Below are positions 18,211-26,160 of a DNA stretch of 64,000 bases, piece by piece (the first letter of the stretch is position 1; each line of letters begins with the position of its first letter). Under the pieces are notes generated by a model. The model had not been told where the DNA came from. It searched no databases and saw nothing but the letters and a program-made list of their open reading frames with translations. The stretch covers positions 310,001 to 374,000 of the forward strand of contig NZ_JACVOY010000001.1 of the NCBI RefSeq assembly GCF_018882185.1, written 5' to 3'. The translations under genes were made by a program, and so were the position numbers. The DNA is from Polynucleobacter sp. AP-Latsch-80-C2 (GTDB lineage: Bacteria > Pseudomonadota > Gammaproteobacteria > Burkholderiales > Burkholderiaceae).

Positions 18211-19023
18211 ATGCAGCGTAAATTAACCTTGGGCTTAGCCTCAGGAGTATTGACAACCTTGTTGTCGATGTCATCATTGTCTTTTGCGCAAAGCGCCACT
18301 GACGATATCGCAAAGTATCGCGAGATGATTGCAGATGGTAATCCTTCGGAGCTATACGAGGCTGCAGGTGAAGAGCTTTGGAAAAAACCTGCAGGACCCA
18401 AAAACGCTACTCTTGAAAAGTGTGACTTAGGTTTGGGGCCTGGAGTGGTCAAGGGTGCAGCAGCACAATTGCCGCGTTACTTTAAAGATACCAATAGGGT
18501 TCAAGACCTGGAGTCGCGTTTAATGACTTGTATGCAAAAGCTACAAGGTCGCGATCCACAAGAGATGATAGATGCACCATTTCAAAAAGGTCCAAAGAAG
18601 GATATGGAGGCGATTGTTGCCTACGTAGTGACCTTGTCAAAGGGTGACAAAATCAATGTCAGCACAAATCATCCAAAAGAAAAAGAAATGTATGAGCTTG
18701 GTAAGCGCGCATTCTTTTTTCAAGGGGGTCCAATGGACTTCTCATGCGCTTCTTGTCATGGCGAAGATGGCAAGCGCATTCGTTTGCAAGATTTGCCTAA
18801 TATCACCACCCAAAAAGGTGCAGCTTTAGGCTGGGGTTATTGGCCAGCGTATCGCGTATCTAGTGGGCAGTTTTGGACCATGCAGCAGCGTTTAAATGAT
18901 TGCTATCGTCAACAGCGCTTTCCATTCCCAATTTATGGCTCTGATTTAACTGTAGCTTTATCAATGTATATGTCAAAGAATGCCAATGGCGGCACAGTAG
19001 AAACGCCTGGCTTAAAGCGCTAA
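18211..19023 (+). CDS. soxA: Sulfur-oxidation c-type cytochrome SoxA (mono-haem form)
   Basis: Catalytic subunit of SoxAX, which joins thiosulfate to the SoxY cysteine. Sec signal (MQRKLTLGLASGVLTTLLSM...SFA). Only one haem motif is present, CASCH at 179-183. The N-terminal domain keeps a cysteine pair (C71, C107) where dihaem SoxA has the extra haem. C231 in RLNDCYRQQRFP is the expected active-site cysteine that carries a persulfide and ligates the haem iron. 270 residues. Confidence 0.95.
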   Translation: MQRKLTLGLASGVLTTLLSMSSLSFAQSATDDIAKYREMIADGNPSELYEAAGEELWKKPAGPKNATLEKCDLGLGPGVVKGAAAQLPRYFKDTNRVQDLESRLMTCMQKLQGRDPQEMIDAPFQKGPKKDMEAIVAYVVTLSKGDKINVSTNHPKEKEMYELGKRAFFFQGGPMDFSCASCHGEDGKRIRLQDLPNITTQKGAALGWGYWPAYRVSSGQFWTMQQRLNDCYRQQRFPFPIYGSDLTVALSMYMSKNANGGTVETPGLKR

Positions 19024-19042
19024 CAGATCAGAGACAGAGAAT

Positions 19043-19681
19043 ATGAATATGAAGAACATGAAATCCCTCTTGGCCATTAGCGCATTAGGCTTCGCATTAA
19101 TCGCACTGCAAAACTCTGCATTAGCTCAGCAAAAAAATGATCCTAAATTCAATAAGATGATGAAGGATGGCTTTAGGGCTGATGGTATTGCAGGCTTAGA
19201 TCGTATCGATCAAGATGAAACGCAGAAGTTCTGCTCTGATCCTGTATTTGCGAGTAGCAAGCAGGGCGAAAAAATGCGCGAGAAGATTCAGAAGATGAAT
19301 ATGGATAGCATCAAGCAGCCTTCAGATGGTAAGTACATTGGCGATTGGAAAAAAGGTGAGGCGATTGCGCAAAGCGGTCGTGGCGCAACTTGGACCGACA
19401 CTGCAGCGACACCTATTGGCGGCGGTTGTTACAACTGTCACCAAATCGATAAGAAAGAAATTTCTTATGGAACGATTGGGCCAACCCTATGGAATTATGG
19501 CAAGCTTCGCGGCTATACCAATGAAGTGGTCACCTATACCTGGAATCGAGTCAATAACTCGAAGGCTTATAACGCTTGTAGCAATATGCCTAGATTTGCC
19601 CACTTCAAACTCTTAAATGAGCAGCAGATTCAGGATGTGATGGCCTTACTGCTGGATCCTGCATCGCCTGTTAATCAATAA
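19043..19681 (+). CDS. soxX: Sulfur-oxidation c-type cytochrome SoxX, long form
   Basis: Electron-accepting subunit of SoxAX with one haem motif, CYNCH at 129-133, and a likely axial methionine M182 in ACSNMPRFAHF. It has a Sec signal (SLLAISALGFALIALQNSALAQ). At about 212 residues it is much longer than short SoxX: roughly 70 extra residues (FNKMMKDGFRADGIAGLDRIDQDETQKFCSDP ...) precede the haem domain. ATG 19049 would have better spacing from the AGAGA purine run than ATG 19043; the protein is otherwise unchanged. Confidence 0.94.
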   Translation: MNMKNMKSLLAISALGFALIALQNSALAQQKNDPKFNKMMKDGFRADGIAGLDRIDQDETQKFCSDPVFASSKQGEKMREKIQKMNMDSIKQPSDGKYIGDWKKGEAIAQSGRGATWTDTAATPIGGGCYNCHQIDKKEISYGTIGPTLWNYGKLRGYTNEVVTYTWNRVNNSKAYNACSNMPRFAHFKLLNEQQIQDVMALLLDPASPVNQ

Positions 19682-19691
19682 AGCACTAAAG

Positions 19692-19714
19692 AACAGGCCG
19701 ACAGGCCTGTTTTC
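19692..19714 (+). terminator. Hairpin with short T-run between soxX and soxB
   Basis: Perfect 8-bp stem AACAGGCC / GGCCTGTT with a GACA loop, then TTC. It looks like an intrinsic terminator or attenuator inside the sox operon, 10 bases after soxX and 15 bases before soxB. Its short T-run suggests partial readthrough, lowering expression of soxB and the genes beyond relative to soxCDYZAX. Confidence 0.65.
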
Positions 19715-19728
19715 ATAAGGGGAATGTT

Positions 19729-21459
19729 ATGTCTTTAAGTCGTCGCGATTTTCTGCAGGCCTTGGCTATTGCATCGGCAGGTGGAATGAGTTTGCAATCA
19801 AACTTTGTAAATGCACAGAGCACTGCGCAGAAGTTTTATGACTTACCAAAATTTGGTAATGTCCACTTTTTGCACTTCACCGACTGCCACGCACAGTTGT
19901 TACCGATTTATTTCCGTGAGCCCAACGTTAATATCGGTATCGGCACGCAAGAAGGCAAGACGCCACACTTGGTGGGCGAATATTTCTTAAAGGCTAATGG
20001 CATTGCAGCGGGTACTCGTGATGCTCACGCATTTACTTATTTGGATTACGTGGCTGCTGCCCAGAACTACGGCAAGATGGGCGGCTTTGCCCATATGGCA
20101 ACGTTAATTAAACAGATGAAGGCAAATCGCCCTGGTGCCCTATTGCTTGATGGTGGTGACACTTGGCAGGGCTCCGGCACTGCCTTATGGACGAATGGCC
20201 AGGATATGGTCGACGCCGCACTGGCATTGGGTGTTGATGTGATGACGCCTCACTGGGAGATGACGCTTGGGGAGAAGCGCGTCATGGAAATTGTGAATGG
20301 CGATTTCAAGGGGAAGGTGTCATTCATTGCGCAAAATATTAAAACTTCTGACTTTGGCGACCAGGTATTTAATCCCTATGTCATGAAGGTGCAGAACGGC
20401 ATTCAGGTGGCTATTATTGGACAAGCATTCCCGTATACGCCGATTGCAAATCCACGTTACTTCACACCGGATTGGACTTTTGGTATTCAAGAGGAGAATA
20501 TGCAAAAGACGATTGATGAGGTGAGATCTAAGGGTGCAAAGGTTGTAGTGCTCTTGTCACACAACGGTATGGATGTGGATTTAAAGATGGCTTCCCGAGT
20601 GCATGGTTTGGATGCAATTCTGGGTGGGCATACACATGATGGCGTGCCTATTCCGGTCAAGGTTAAAAATGCCGGCGGTATCACTCTAGTGACGAATGCG
20701 GGTTCTAACAGTAAATTTCTAGGCGTCCTAGATTTTGATGTGAAGGGCGGCAAGGCGGTTGATTTCCGCTACAAACTTTTCCCGATCTTCTCTAATTTGA
20801 TTCCTGCTGATCCTGCAATGAGTAAGTTGATTTCAAAAGTGAGGGCTCCTTATGAAGCTAAGCTCAATGAGAAGCTCGCCACTACCGAAGGCTTGTTATA
20901 TCGACGAGGTAACTTTAATGGCAGCTTCGATCAATTGATTCTCGATGGTTTGATGGCGCAAAAGAATGCTGAGATCGCTTTCTCGCCCGGTTTCCGCTGG
21001 GGCACTAGCTTGTTGCCTGGACAGCCCATAACGCGAGAAAATCTTTTGGACCAAACGGCGATTACCTATCCATACACTACCGTCACCAATATGACGGGTG
21101 AGACGATTAAAACGATTTTGGAAGACGTTGCAGACAATTTATTTAATCCCGATCCGTACTATCAACAGGGTGGAGATATGGTGCGCGTAGGCGGTATGCA
21201 ATACGCCATTGATCCTGTTCAAACTACCGGCAAGCGAATTACAGACATGCGCCTGAACGGTAAACCAATCGAAGCTAGCAAAACTTATAAGGTGGCAGGT
21301 TGGGCGCCAGTAAGTGAAGAAGCGAAGAACGCCGGCGGCGAGGCGATATGGGATGTGATGGAGCGTCACTTACGTGATGTGAAAGTCGTGAAAGCCGTGA
21401 AGCTCAATGAGCCCATCATTAAGGGTATTTCTAATAACCCCGGCATGGTCTCCCTCTAA
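19729..21459 (+). CDS. soxB: S-sulfosulfanyl-L-cysteine sulfohydrolase (thiosulfohydrolase) SoxB
   Basis: Dimanganese hydrolase that releases sulfate from SoxY-cysteine S-sulfonate. It has a twin-arginine signal (MSLSRRDFLQALAIASAGG) and a 5'-nucleotidase-like metallophosphoesterase core: HFTDCHAQLLP (D52, H54), LLDGGDTWQGSG, VLLSHNGMDVD and GGHTHDGVP supply the metal ligands. The C-terminal substrate domain contains TVTNMTGETIK and NLFNPDPYYQQGGDMVRVGG. 576 residues, usual length. It follows the hairpin at 19692. Confidence 0.97.
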   Translation: MSLSRRDFLQALAIASAGGMSLQSNFVNAQSTAQKFYDLPKFGNVHFLHFTDCHAQLLPIYFREPNVNIGIGTQEGKTPHLVGEYFLKANGIAAGTRDAHAFTYLDYVAAAQNYGKMGGFAHMATLIKQMKANRPGALLLDGGDTWQGSGTALWTNGQDMVDAALALGVDVMTPHWEMTLGEKRVMEIVNGDFKGKVSFIAQNIKTSDFGDQVFNPYVMKVQNGIQVAIIGQAFPYTPIANPRYFTPDWTFGIQEENMQKTIDEVRSKGAKVVVLLSHNGMDVDLKMASRVHGLDAILGGHTHDGVPIPVKVKNAGGITLVTNAGSNSKFLGVLDFDVKGGKAVDFRYKLFPIFSNLIPADPAMSKLISKVRAPYEAKLNEKLATTEGLLYRRGNFNGSFDQLILDGLMAQKNAEIAFSPGFRWGTSLLPGQPITRENLLDQTAITYPYTTVTNMTGETIKTILEDVADNLFNPDPYYQQGGDMVRVGGMQYAIDPVQTTGKRITDMRLNGKPIEASKTYKVAGWAPVSEEAKNAGGEAIWDVMERHLRDVKVVKAVKLNEPIIKGISNNPGMVSL

Positions 21460-21479
21460 TAATTGAATTGAAAGTGCAT

Positions 21480-21920
21480 ATGATGAACAAATTGACTGGT
21501 TTTGTACTGGTAATGCTATTTGCCCTGGGATTAAATTCTCCTGTAATGGCGCAAGGGGCTGGTTCAACTAAAGTGGTTTATCACATCGATGATGCTGAAA
21601 CACAAGGTTTAAAGGGTTTGCGCAATATTCGCAATCACTTGGACACCTCTCCTCAAACTACGATCATTGTTGTCACCCATGCGAATGGCGTTGATATGCT
21701 GATGGAAGGCGCCAAGGATAAAAAGAATAATGTGGAATATGCGCCACTAGTAGGAGCTCTCAAATCTCGTGGTGTGAAGTTTGAGGTATGTGAAATCACT
21801 TTAAAGAATCGCAATCTCAAGAAAGATCAGTTCATTATGGATGCCGATTTCACGCCATCAGGAGTCGTGCGGGTTGCTGATCTCCAGTATAAAGACGGTT
21901 TTGCTTACATTAAGCCTTAA
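21480..21920 (+). CDS. Secreted DsrE/DsrF-like family protein
   Basis: Small protein with a Sec signal (MMNKLTGFVLVMLFALGLNSPVMAQG) and a DsrE-like alpha/beta domain (KVVYHIDDAETQGLKGLRNIRNHLD, ... TTIIVVTHANGVDMLMEGAK, GVKFEVCEITLKNR). One cysteine remains in the mature protein (FEVCEITL), the usual position for the sulfur-carrying cysteine of DsrE-like carriers. The frame opens at TTG 21468; ATG 21480 (or 21483) is chosen because it begins the signal peptide. Encoded 20 bases after soxB, so it is likely a periplasmic accessory of thiosulfate oxidation. Exact role unknown. Confidence 0.8.
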   Translation: MMNKLTGFVLVMLFALGLNSPVMAQGAGSTKVVYHIDDAETQGLKGLRNIRNHLDTSPQTTIIVVTHANGVDMLMEGAKDKKNNVEYAPLVGALKSRGVKFEVCEITLKNRNLKKDQFIMDADFTPSGVVRVADLQYKDGFAYIKP

Positions 21921-21941
21921 GCGCATTTCGTGAATTTTGGT

Positions 21942-22907
21942 ATGTTGGTTTTCAGATATATAAAGCCATTGATGAGGATCCTTGTAGGATCCCTGATCTT
22001 TTCTGCTGCTGCCTATGGCCAAACCACATCACCTGTAGATGCAATTCAACTAAAGCCAATTCAAGTAGCCCCACATACTTACTTTGTTCAAGGCTTTCCA
22101 GAAATGGGTAGCAGCGCTAACCAGAATTTTATTTCGAATGCGGGTTTTGTCATTACTCCTAAGGGTGTAGTGGTAATGGACTCACTGGGTTCACCAGTTT
22201 TAGCAAAGAAGCTCATTCGAGAAATTGCTCGCATTACTCCACAAAAAGTAGTTGCTGTGATAGTGAGCCATTATCATGCCGACCATGTCTATGGTTTGCA
22301 AGAGTTCAAAAAGATTGGCGCAACAATTTATGCTCAAGGAGAGGGTAGAAATTACTTATCCTCTGAAACTGCAAAACAGCGCCTCATTGCTTCGCGTATT
22401 GACTTTGCTCCATGGGTTAATGATCAAACCAATCTCGTTTCTGCGGATGTCTGGATAGATCAGCAATTCAAACTGAGTGTTGGTGGAGTGGAATTTTTGA
22501 TTAGCAGGGTAGGTCCTGCACATGCTCCCGAGGATTTAATGGTCTATGTGCCCTCTGAAAAGGTGCTCTTTGCGGGAGACTTAGTATTCCGGGGGCGAAT
22601 TCCTTTTGTTGGCAATGCCGACAGTAAGGGATGGTTGTCTGCTTTGAATGAGATTGAGCGTCTCAACCCGGATATCGTGATTCCTGGGCACGGAAACTAC
22701 TCAGTTCAACCCATTCAAGATATCGCCTTTACCAGAAGCTATCTCAAGTATCTAAGGGAATCGATGACTTCCGCAGCGACCAATCTGGATCCATTTGAAG
22801 AGGCCTATCAGCAAACAGATTGGTCAGAATACGAAGGAATGCCCTTATTTAGAGCCGCAAACCGCATGAATGCCTATAACGTCTACCTTTCGATTCAAGC
22901 AGAGTAG
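21942..22907 (+). CDS. Secreted metallo-beta-lactamase-fold hydrolase (SoxH-like)
   Basis: MBL-fold protein with the zinc motif SHYHADH (HxHxDH), LFAGDLVFRGRIPFVG and the distal histidine in IVIPGHGNY. A hydrophobic N-terminal stretch (MRILVGSLIFSAAAYGQ) looks like a Sec signal. ATG 21942 and ATG 21972 are both possible starts (GTG 21930 is also open), and no clear ribosome site decides. Related SoxH proteins accompany sox genes but are dispensable or of unknown substrate. Persulfide dioxygenase (ETHE1) activity is a family-level possibility only; this protein is longer and exported. Confidence 0.78.
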   Translation: MLVFRYIKPLMRILVGSLIFSAAAYGQTTSPVDAIQLKPIQVAPHTYFVQGFPEMGSSANQNFISNAGFVITPKGVVVMDSLGSPVLAKKLIREIARITPQKVVAVIVSHYHADHVYGLQEFKKIGATIYAQGEGRNYLSSETAKQRLIASRIDFAPWVNDQTNLVSADVWIDQQFKLSVGGVEFLISRVGPAHAPEDLMVYVPSEKVLFAGDLVFRGRIPFVGNADSKGWLSALNEIERLNPDIVIPGHGNYSVQPIQDIAFTRSYLKYLRESMTSAATNLDPFEEAYQQTDWSEYEGMPLFRAANRMNAYNVYLSIQAE

Positions 22908-22965
22908 GGCAAACATAGTGCTGGGGCTTTAAAATAGCTATTTAATGCTAAATCCTTGATTTTTA

Positions 22966-23283
22966 ATGAAAATGATTTTTGCCCGCGCTAGTGCGATCAT
23001 AGTCCTTTGGGGTTTATTTACCCCCCAACTCTTTGCTGCGCCCGATTTGGCCAGCGGTAAGAGTATTGATCAGCAAAAGTGCTATGCCTGCCATTCAAAG
23101 AAAGCCGGTTTTGGCAATGGTGACATGATTTATACGCGCTCCGATAGCAAAGTGAAATCTGTTGCTGATTTGAAGAAAATGGTTGGGCTATGCAATACCG
23201 AGTTACGACTAGATCTATTTCCAGAGGATGAGACAGATGTGGCGGCTTATCTGGGTCAAACGTTTTACAAATTTAAACCTTAA
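22966..23283 (+). CDS. Small periplasmic c-type cytochrome
   Basis: 105 residues with a Sec signal (MKMIFARASAIIVLWGLFTPQLFA) and one haem motif, CYACH at 39-43. A later cysteine (VGLCNTELRLDLFPEDETDVAAYLGQTFYKF) follows. No methionine stands in the usual distal position near the C-terminus, so the sixth iron ligand is uncertain. Encoded between the MBL-fold protein and the YeeE transporter, it may shuttle electrons from SoxAX or SoxCD to the respiratory chain; this is inference from context. Confidence 0.78.
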   Translation: MKMIFARASAIIVLWGLFTPQLFAAPDLASGKSIDQQKCYACHSKKAGFGNGDMIYTRSDSKVKSVADLKKMVGLCNTELRLDLFPEDETDVAAYLGQTFYKFKP

Positions 23284-23303
23284 TTTTTTAGAAGTTATTC
23301 ATT

Positions 23304-24425
23304 ATGGAAGTTGTTGATATTGCATCGCTTAGTAAGTCAGTTCTTTGGGCTACCTTTGCGATTACTTTTTTGCTTGGTGCAGTGATGCAGAAAACCGGCT
23401 TTTGTAGCATGGGTGCTGTATCAGATGCATTCATCATGTCGAGCTGGGATCGTTTAAGACAGTGGTTTTTAGCCATTGGGGTAGCTATTATCGGTTTTGC
23501 ACTGATGTCCTACTTAGGATTGATTGATCCTCTGAAAAGTATTTATACCGCGAACAAATTCCTTTGGCTTTCTACCTTAGTGGGCAGTATTTTGTTTGGG
23601 TTCGGCATGGTTCTTTCATCTGGTTGCGGTAGCAAGACCTTAGTGCGCATTGGCGGCGGTAACCTAAAATCCATTATTGTGTTTATGGTCTTGGGCTTAA
23701 GTGCTTACATGACTTTACGTGGATTTTTGGGCGTCATTCGCATCAATACGCTGGACACAGTGTTTATTGCTTTTAATACCCCACAAGATTTACCTAGCTT
23801 ACTGAGTGCACCACTAGGGATCGCTCGGCCAATCCTCCATCTCGTTTTAGGTTTAGTGATTGGATTGGCATTCATTGTCTTTGCCTTAGCTAAGAAATCA
23901 TTTTGGACTTTTGAGAATCTCTTTGCGGGTATTGCTGTTGGCTTGGCGATCTGTGCTGTGTGGTGGATTTCAGGAAGCTTGGGTTATGTTGCAGAGGATC
24001 CCAACACATTGGAGGAAGTATTTCTGGTGACCAATTCTGGTCGCATGGAAAGTCTCTCCTTTGTGGCGCCATATGCTTATTCATTGGATTGGTTAATGAT
24101 GTACAGCGATACCTCTAAGGTATTGACAGTCGGCATTATTGCCGTGCTCGGCATGATCTTGGGTTCAGCTGCAATTGCGCTGTTGACTAAATCATTTCGC
24201 TGGGAATCATTTCGTAATACAGAAGACACTGGCAATCATTTGGTTGGCGCAAGCCTGATGGGCTTTGGCGGTGTTACCGCCTTAGGTTGCACAGTTGGTC
24301 AAGGCTTAAGCGGTATCTCCACTTTGGCAGTTGGCTCATTGTTGGCATTACCTGGATTTATATTTGGCGCTTATCTCGCATTGCGTTATTTGCAAATGCG
24401 CCTTGCTCCCAATCCGTGTAGTTAA
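23304..24425 (+). CDS. YeeE/YedE (TsuA-type) thiosulfate transporter
   Basis: Polytopic membrane protein (373 residues, about nine hydrophobic segments) of the YeeE/YedE family. Three cysteines sit in the motifs known from thiosulfate transporter TsuA: C34 in KTGFCSMG, C108 in SSGCGSKTLVR and C329 in ALGCTVGQGLSG. In TsuA these line the path and relay thiosulfate through S-H-S hydrogen bonds. Position in the sox cluster suggests movement of thiosulfate or a sulfur intermediate across the inner membrane. Direction and substrate are inferred. Confidence 0.86.
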   Translation: MEVVDIASLSKSVLWATFAITFLLGAVMQKTGFCSMGAVSDAFIMSSWDRLRQWFLAIGVAIIGFALMSYLGLIDPLKSIYTANKFLWLSTLVGSILFGFGMVLSSGCGSKTLVRIGGGNLKSIIVFMVLGLSAYMTLRGFLGVIRINTLDTVFIAFNTPQDLPSLLSAPLGIARPILHLVLGLVIGLAFIVFALAKKSFWTFENLFAGIAVGLAICAVWWISGSLGYVAEDPNTLEEVFLVTNSGRMESLSFVAPYAYSLDWLMMYSDTSKVLTVGIIAVLGMILGSAAIALLTKSFRWESFRNTEDTGNHLVGASLMGFGGVTALGCTVGQGLSGISTLAVGSLLALPGFIFGAYLALRYLQMRLAPNPCS

Positions 24426-24449
24426 TCGCAAATAGATTGGATTTGATGT

Positions 24450-24881
24450 ATGCATATTGATTGGTTCTCTTTCACACCGATTCCCTCTTTAGTAGGCGGG
24501 ATTATCTTGGGCGTAGCTGCAGCGCTATACGTCTTGTTGCATGGACGAATTCTGGGTATCAGCGGTATTGTTTATGGCTTACTTCATCCCAAGTCAGGTG
24601 ACTGGAACTGGCGCCTTAGCCTTGTCTTAGGCCTGATCAGTGCGCCATTTTTTGCTGCTTTATTTTTTGGCATTCTGCCTGTGATTGAGGTTGATGCGGG
24701 ATGGGCTGCCATTATTGTTGCTGGACTCCTCGTAGGCTTCGGTGCTCAGTATGGCTCTGGCTGCACTAGCGGTCATGGCATCTGCGGACTCTCGCGTTTG
24801 TCACCACGATCATTAGTCGCAACCCTTTCATTCATGACTGCTGGATTTTTAGTGGTTTTTATTATTCGCCACCTTATTTGA
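24450..24881 (+). CDS. YeeE/YedE half-size membrane protein, first subunit
   Basis: 143 residues, four predicted membrane segments, with the signature GFGAQYGSGCTSGHGICGLSRL followed by SPRSLVATLSFM. Such half-size YeeE/YedE proteins are encoded next to a partner half (here the next gene, 4 bases away) and occur in BigR-type sulfide-detoxification operons and beside PmpA/PmpB. Substrate is probably a sulfur species; not demonstrated. Confidence 0.85.
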   Translation: MHIDWFSFTPIPSLVGGIILGVAAALYVLLHGRILGISGIVYGLLHPKSGDWNWRLSLVLGLISAPFFAALFFGILPVIEVDAGWAAIIVAGLLVGFGAQYGSGCTSGHGICGLSRLSPRSLVATLSFMTAGFLVVFIIRHLI

Positions 24882-24885
24882 GTCC

Positions 24886-25326
24886 ATGATGAAAAAACAC
24901 TTCAGTCTCATTAGTCAATATGCCATCGGAATTCTGTTTGGTTCGGGCTTAATTATTTCCGGAATGAGTAATCCCCAAAAGATTTTGAGCTTTTTAGATA
25001 TTGCCGGACTATGGGATCCTTCATTACTCTTTGTCATGGGCGGCGCAGTCTTGGTTGGTCTGGCCGGTTTCTATTTGGCAGGCAAACGTAGTGAAGCCTT
25101 CTTTGGCGGCGCATTACATATTCCTTCTAGACGCGATATTTCCAGACCCTTAGTGATCGGCAGTTTTATTTTTGGAGCAGGATGGGGAATCGCAGGATTT
25201 TGTCCTGGCCCAGCTTTGGTAGCCTTGGGCGCTGGTCATGTTAAAGCTTTTGTTTTTGTCATCGCTATGCTTGTGGGAATGCTCATCTGCGAGCGTTTCT
25301 TCACAGCCCATCGTAAGCAAGCCTGA
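24886..25326 (+). CDS. YeeE/YedE half-size membrane protein, second subunit (DUF6691 type)
   Basis: 146 residues with four hydrophobic segments. The signature GAGWGIAGFCPGPALVALGAG holds the conserved cysteine. It begins MMKKHFSLISQYAIGILFGSGLIISGM; ATG 24889 is an equally possible start. Separated from the previous gene by 4 bases, so the two probably form a heteromeric channel equivalent to one full-length YeeE. Confidence 0.85.
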   Translation: MMKKHFSLISQYAIGILFGSGLIISGMSNPQKILSFLDIAGLWDPSLLFVMGGAVLVGLAGFYLAGKRSEAFFGGALHIPSRRDISRPLVIGSFIFGAGWGIAGFCPGPALVALGAGHVKAFVFVIAMLVGMLICERFFTAHRKQA

Positions 25327-25369
25327 TTTAGAATCGTAAATTATTAACCATGTTTGAACTGAGGATCTC

Positions 25370-25714
25370 ATGAGCCTTCCTATTTCTTGCCACACCAGTC
25401 AATTTGGAACTTTGGGTCAAATTGATCCAAGTCATTTGGCCCAGATTGCTCAACAAGGCTACAAGAGCGTGATTAACAATCGTCCAGACGGCGAGGGTGG
25501 TCCTGATCAACCTACCAATGCAGCAATTCAAGCAGAGGCTGAAAAGCTAGGGCTAAATTACGCCTACCTTCCAGTGGTGGCAAGCGCTATTACTCAGGCT
25601 CAAGTGCTGGAGATGGCTCGATTGCTAAAAACTATGCCAGGACCCGTGTTGGCATTTTGTCGTTCAGGTGCGCGTTCTACTAATTTGTATCAAATGGCCT
25701 TGCAAGTTAGCTAA
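25370..25714 (+). CDS. DUF442/TIGR01244-family sulfur-metabolism phosphatase-like protein
   Basis: 114 residues with a dual-specificity-phosphatase-like fold: LAQIAQQGYKSVINNRPDGEG, LGLNYAYLPV and the catalytic loop FCRSGARSTNLYQ. The CRSGxR loop can also act as a rhodanese-like sulfurtransferase. In Blh proteins this domain is fused to a persulfide dioxygenase and controlled by BigR. Here it stands alone, 43 bases after the YeeE pair, which supports a sulfide/persulfide handling role. The actual substrate is unknown. Confidence 0.83.
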   Translation: MSLPISCHTSQFGTLGQIDPSHLAQIAQQGYKSVINNRPDGEGGPDQPTNAAIQAEAEKLGLNYAYLPVVASAITQAQVLEMARLLKTMPGPVLAFCRSGARSTNLYQMALQVS

Positions 25715-25723
25715 TTCACTACG

Positions 25724-26143
25724 ATGCGTATTTCTATTCCCGAAGAAAAAAAGTTTGTTCATGAAATGATCATGCCCATACGCTGGGGTGATATGGATGC
25801 TTATAAGCATGTGAACAATACAGTGTACTTTCGGTATATGGAGCAAGCTCGTGTTGAGTGGGTTACTTCCTTGGGTTATAGCGTTGCGCCTGGTCGCGAA
25901 TCCATGTTGATGATCAATGGTTTTTGCAACTTCTATCAGCAGTTGTCATACCCAGGTGAATTGATACTCAAGACTTCAATTGGTGCAATTGGAAAATCTA
26001 GTGTGGATATCTATACCTCTATGTCCTTAACAACTGATCCAGAGGTGATTGCAGCAGAGGGTGGGGCAACGATGGTATGGGTCGATCTCACCACCAATAA
26101 GTCGGCACCGTGGCCTGAGCATATTTTGCAGATACTGCGCTAG
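25724..26143 (+). CDS. Hotdog-fold acyl-CoA thioesterase
   Basis: 139 residues of the 4-hydroxybenzoyl-CoA thioesterase type. The catalytic motif RWGDMDAYKHVNNTVYFRYMEQAR carries the aspartate near residue 22. The later segment SVDIYTSMSLTTDPEVIAAEGGATMVWVDL completes the fold. Physiological substrate unknown. It starts 9 bases after the DUF442 gene and may simply be at the 3' end of the sulfur transcription unit. Confidence 0.85.
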   Translation: MRISIPEEKKFVHEMIMPIRWGDMDAYKHVNNTVYFRYMEQARVEWVTSLGYSVAPGRESMLMINGFCNFYQQLSYPGELILKTSIGAIGKSSVDIYTSMSLTTDPEVIAAEGGATMVWVDLTTNKSAPWPEHILQILR

Positions 26144-26160
26144 TTCAATGCTGATTTGGC

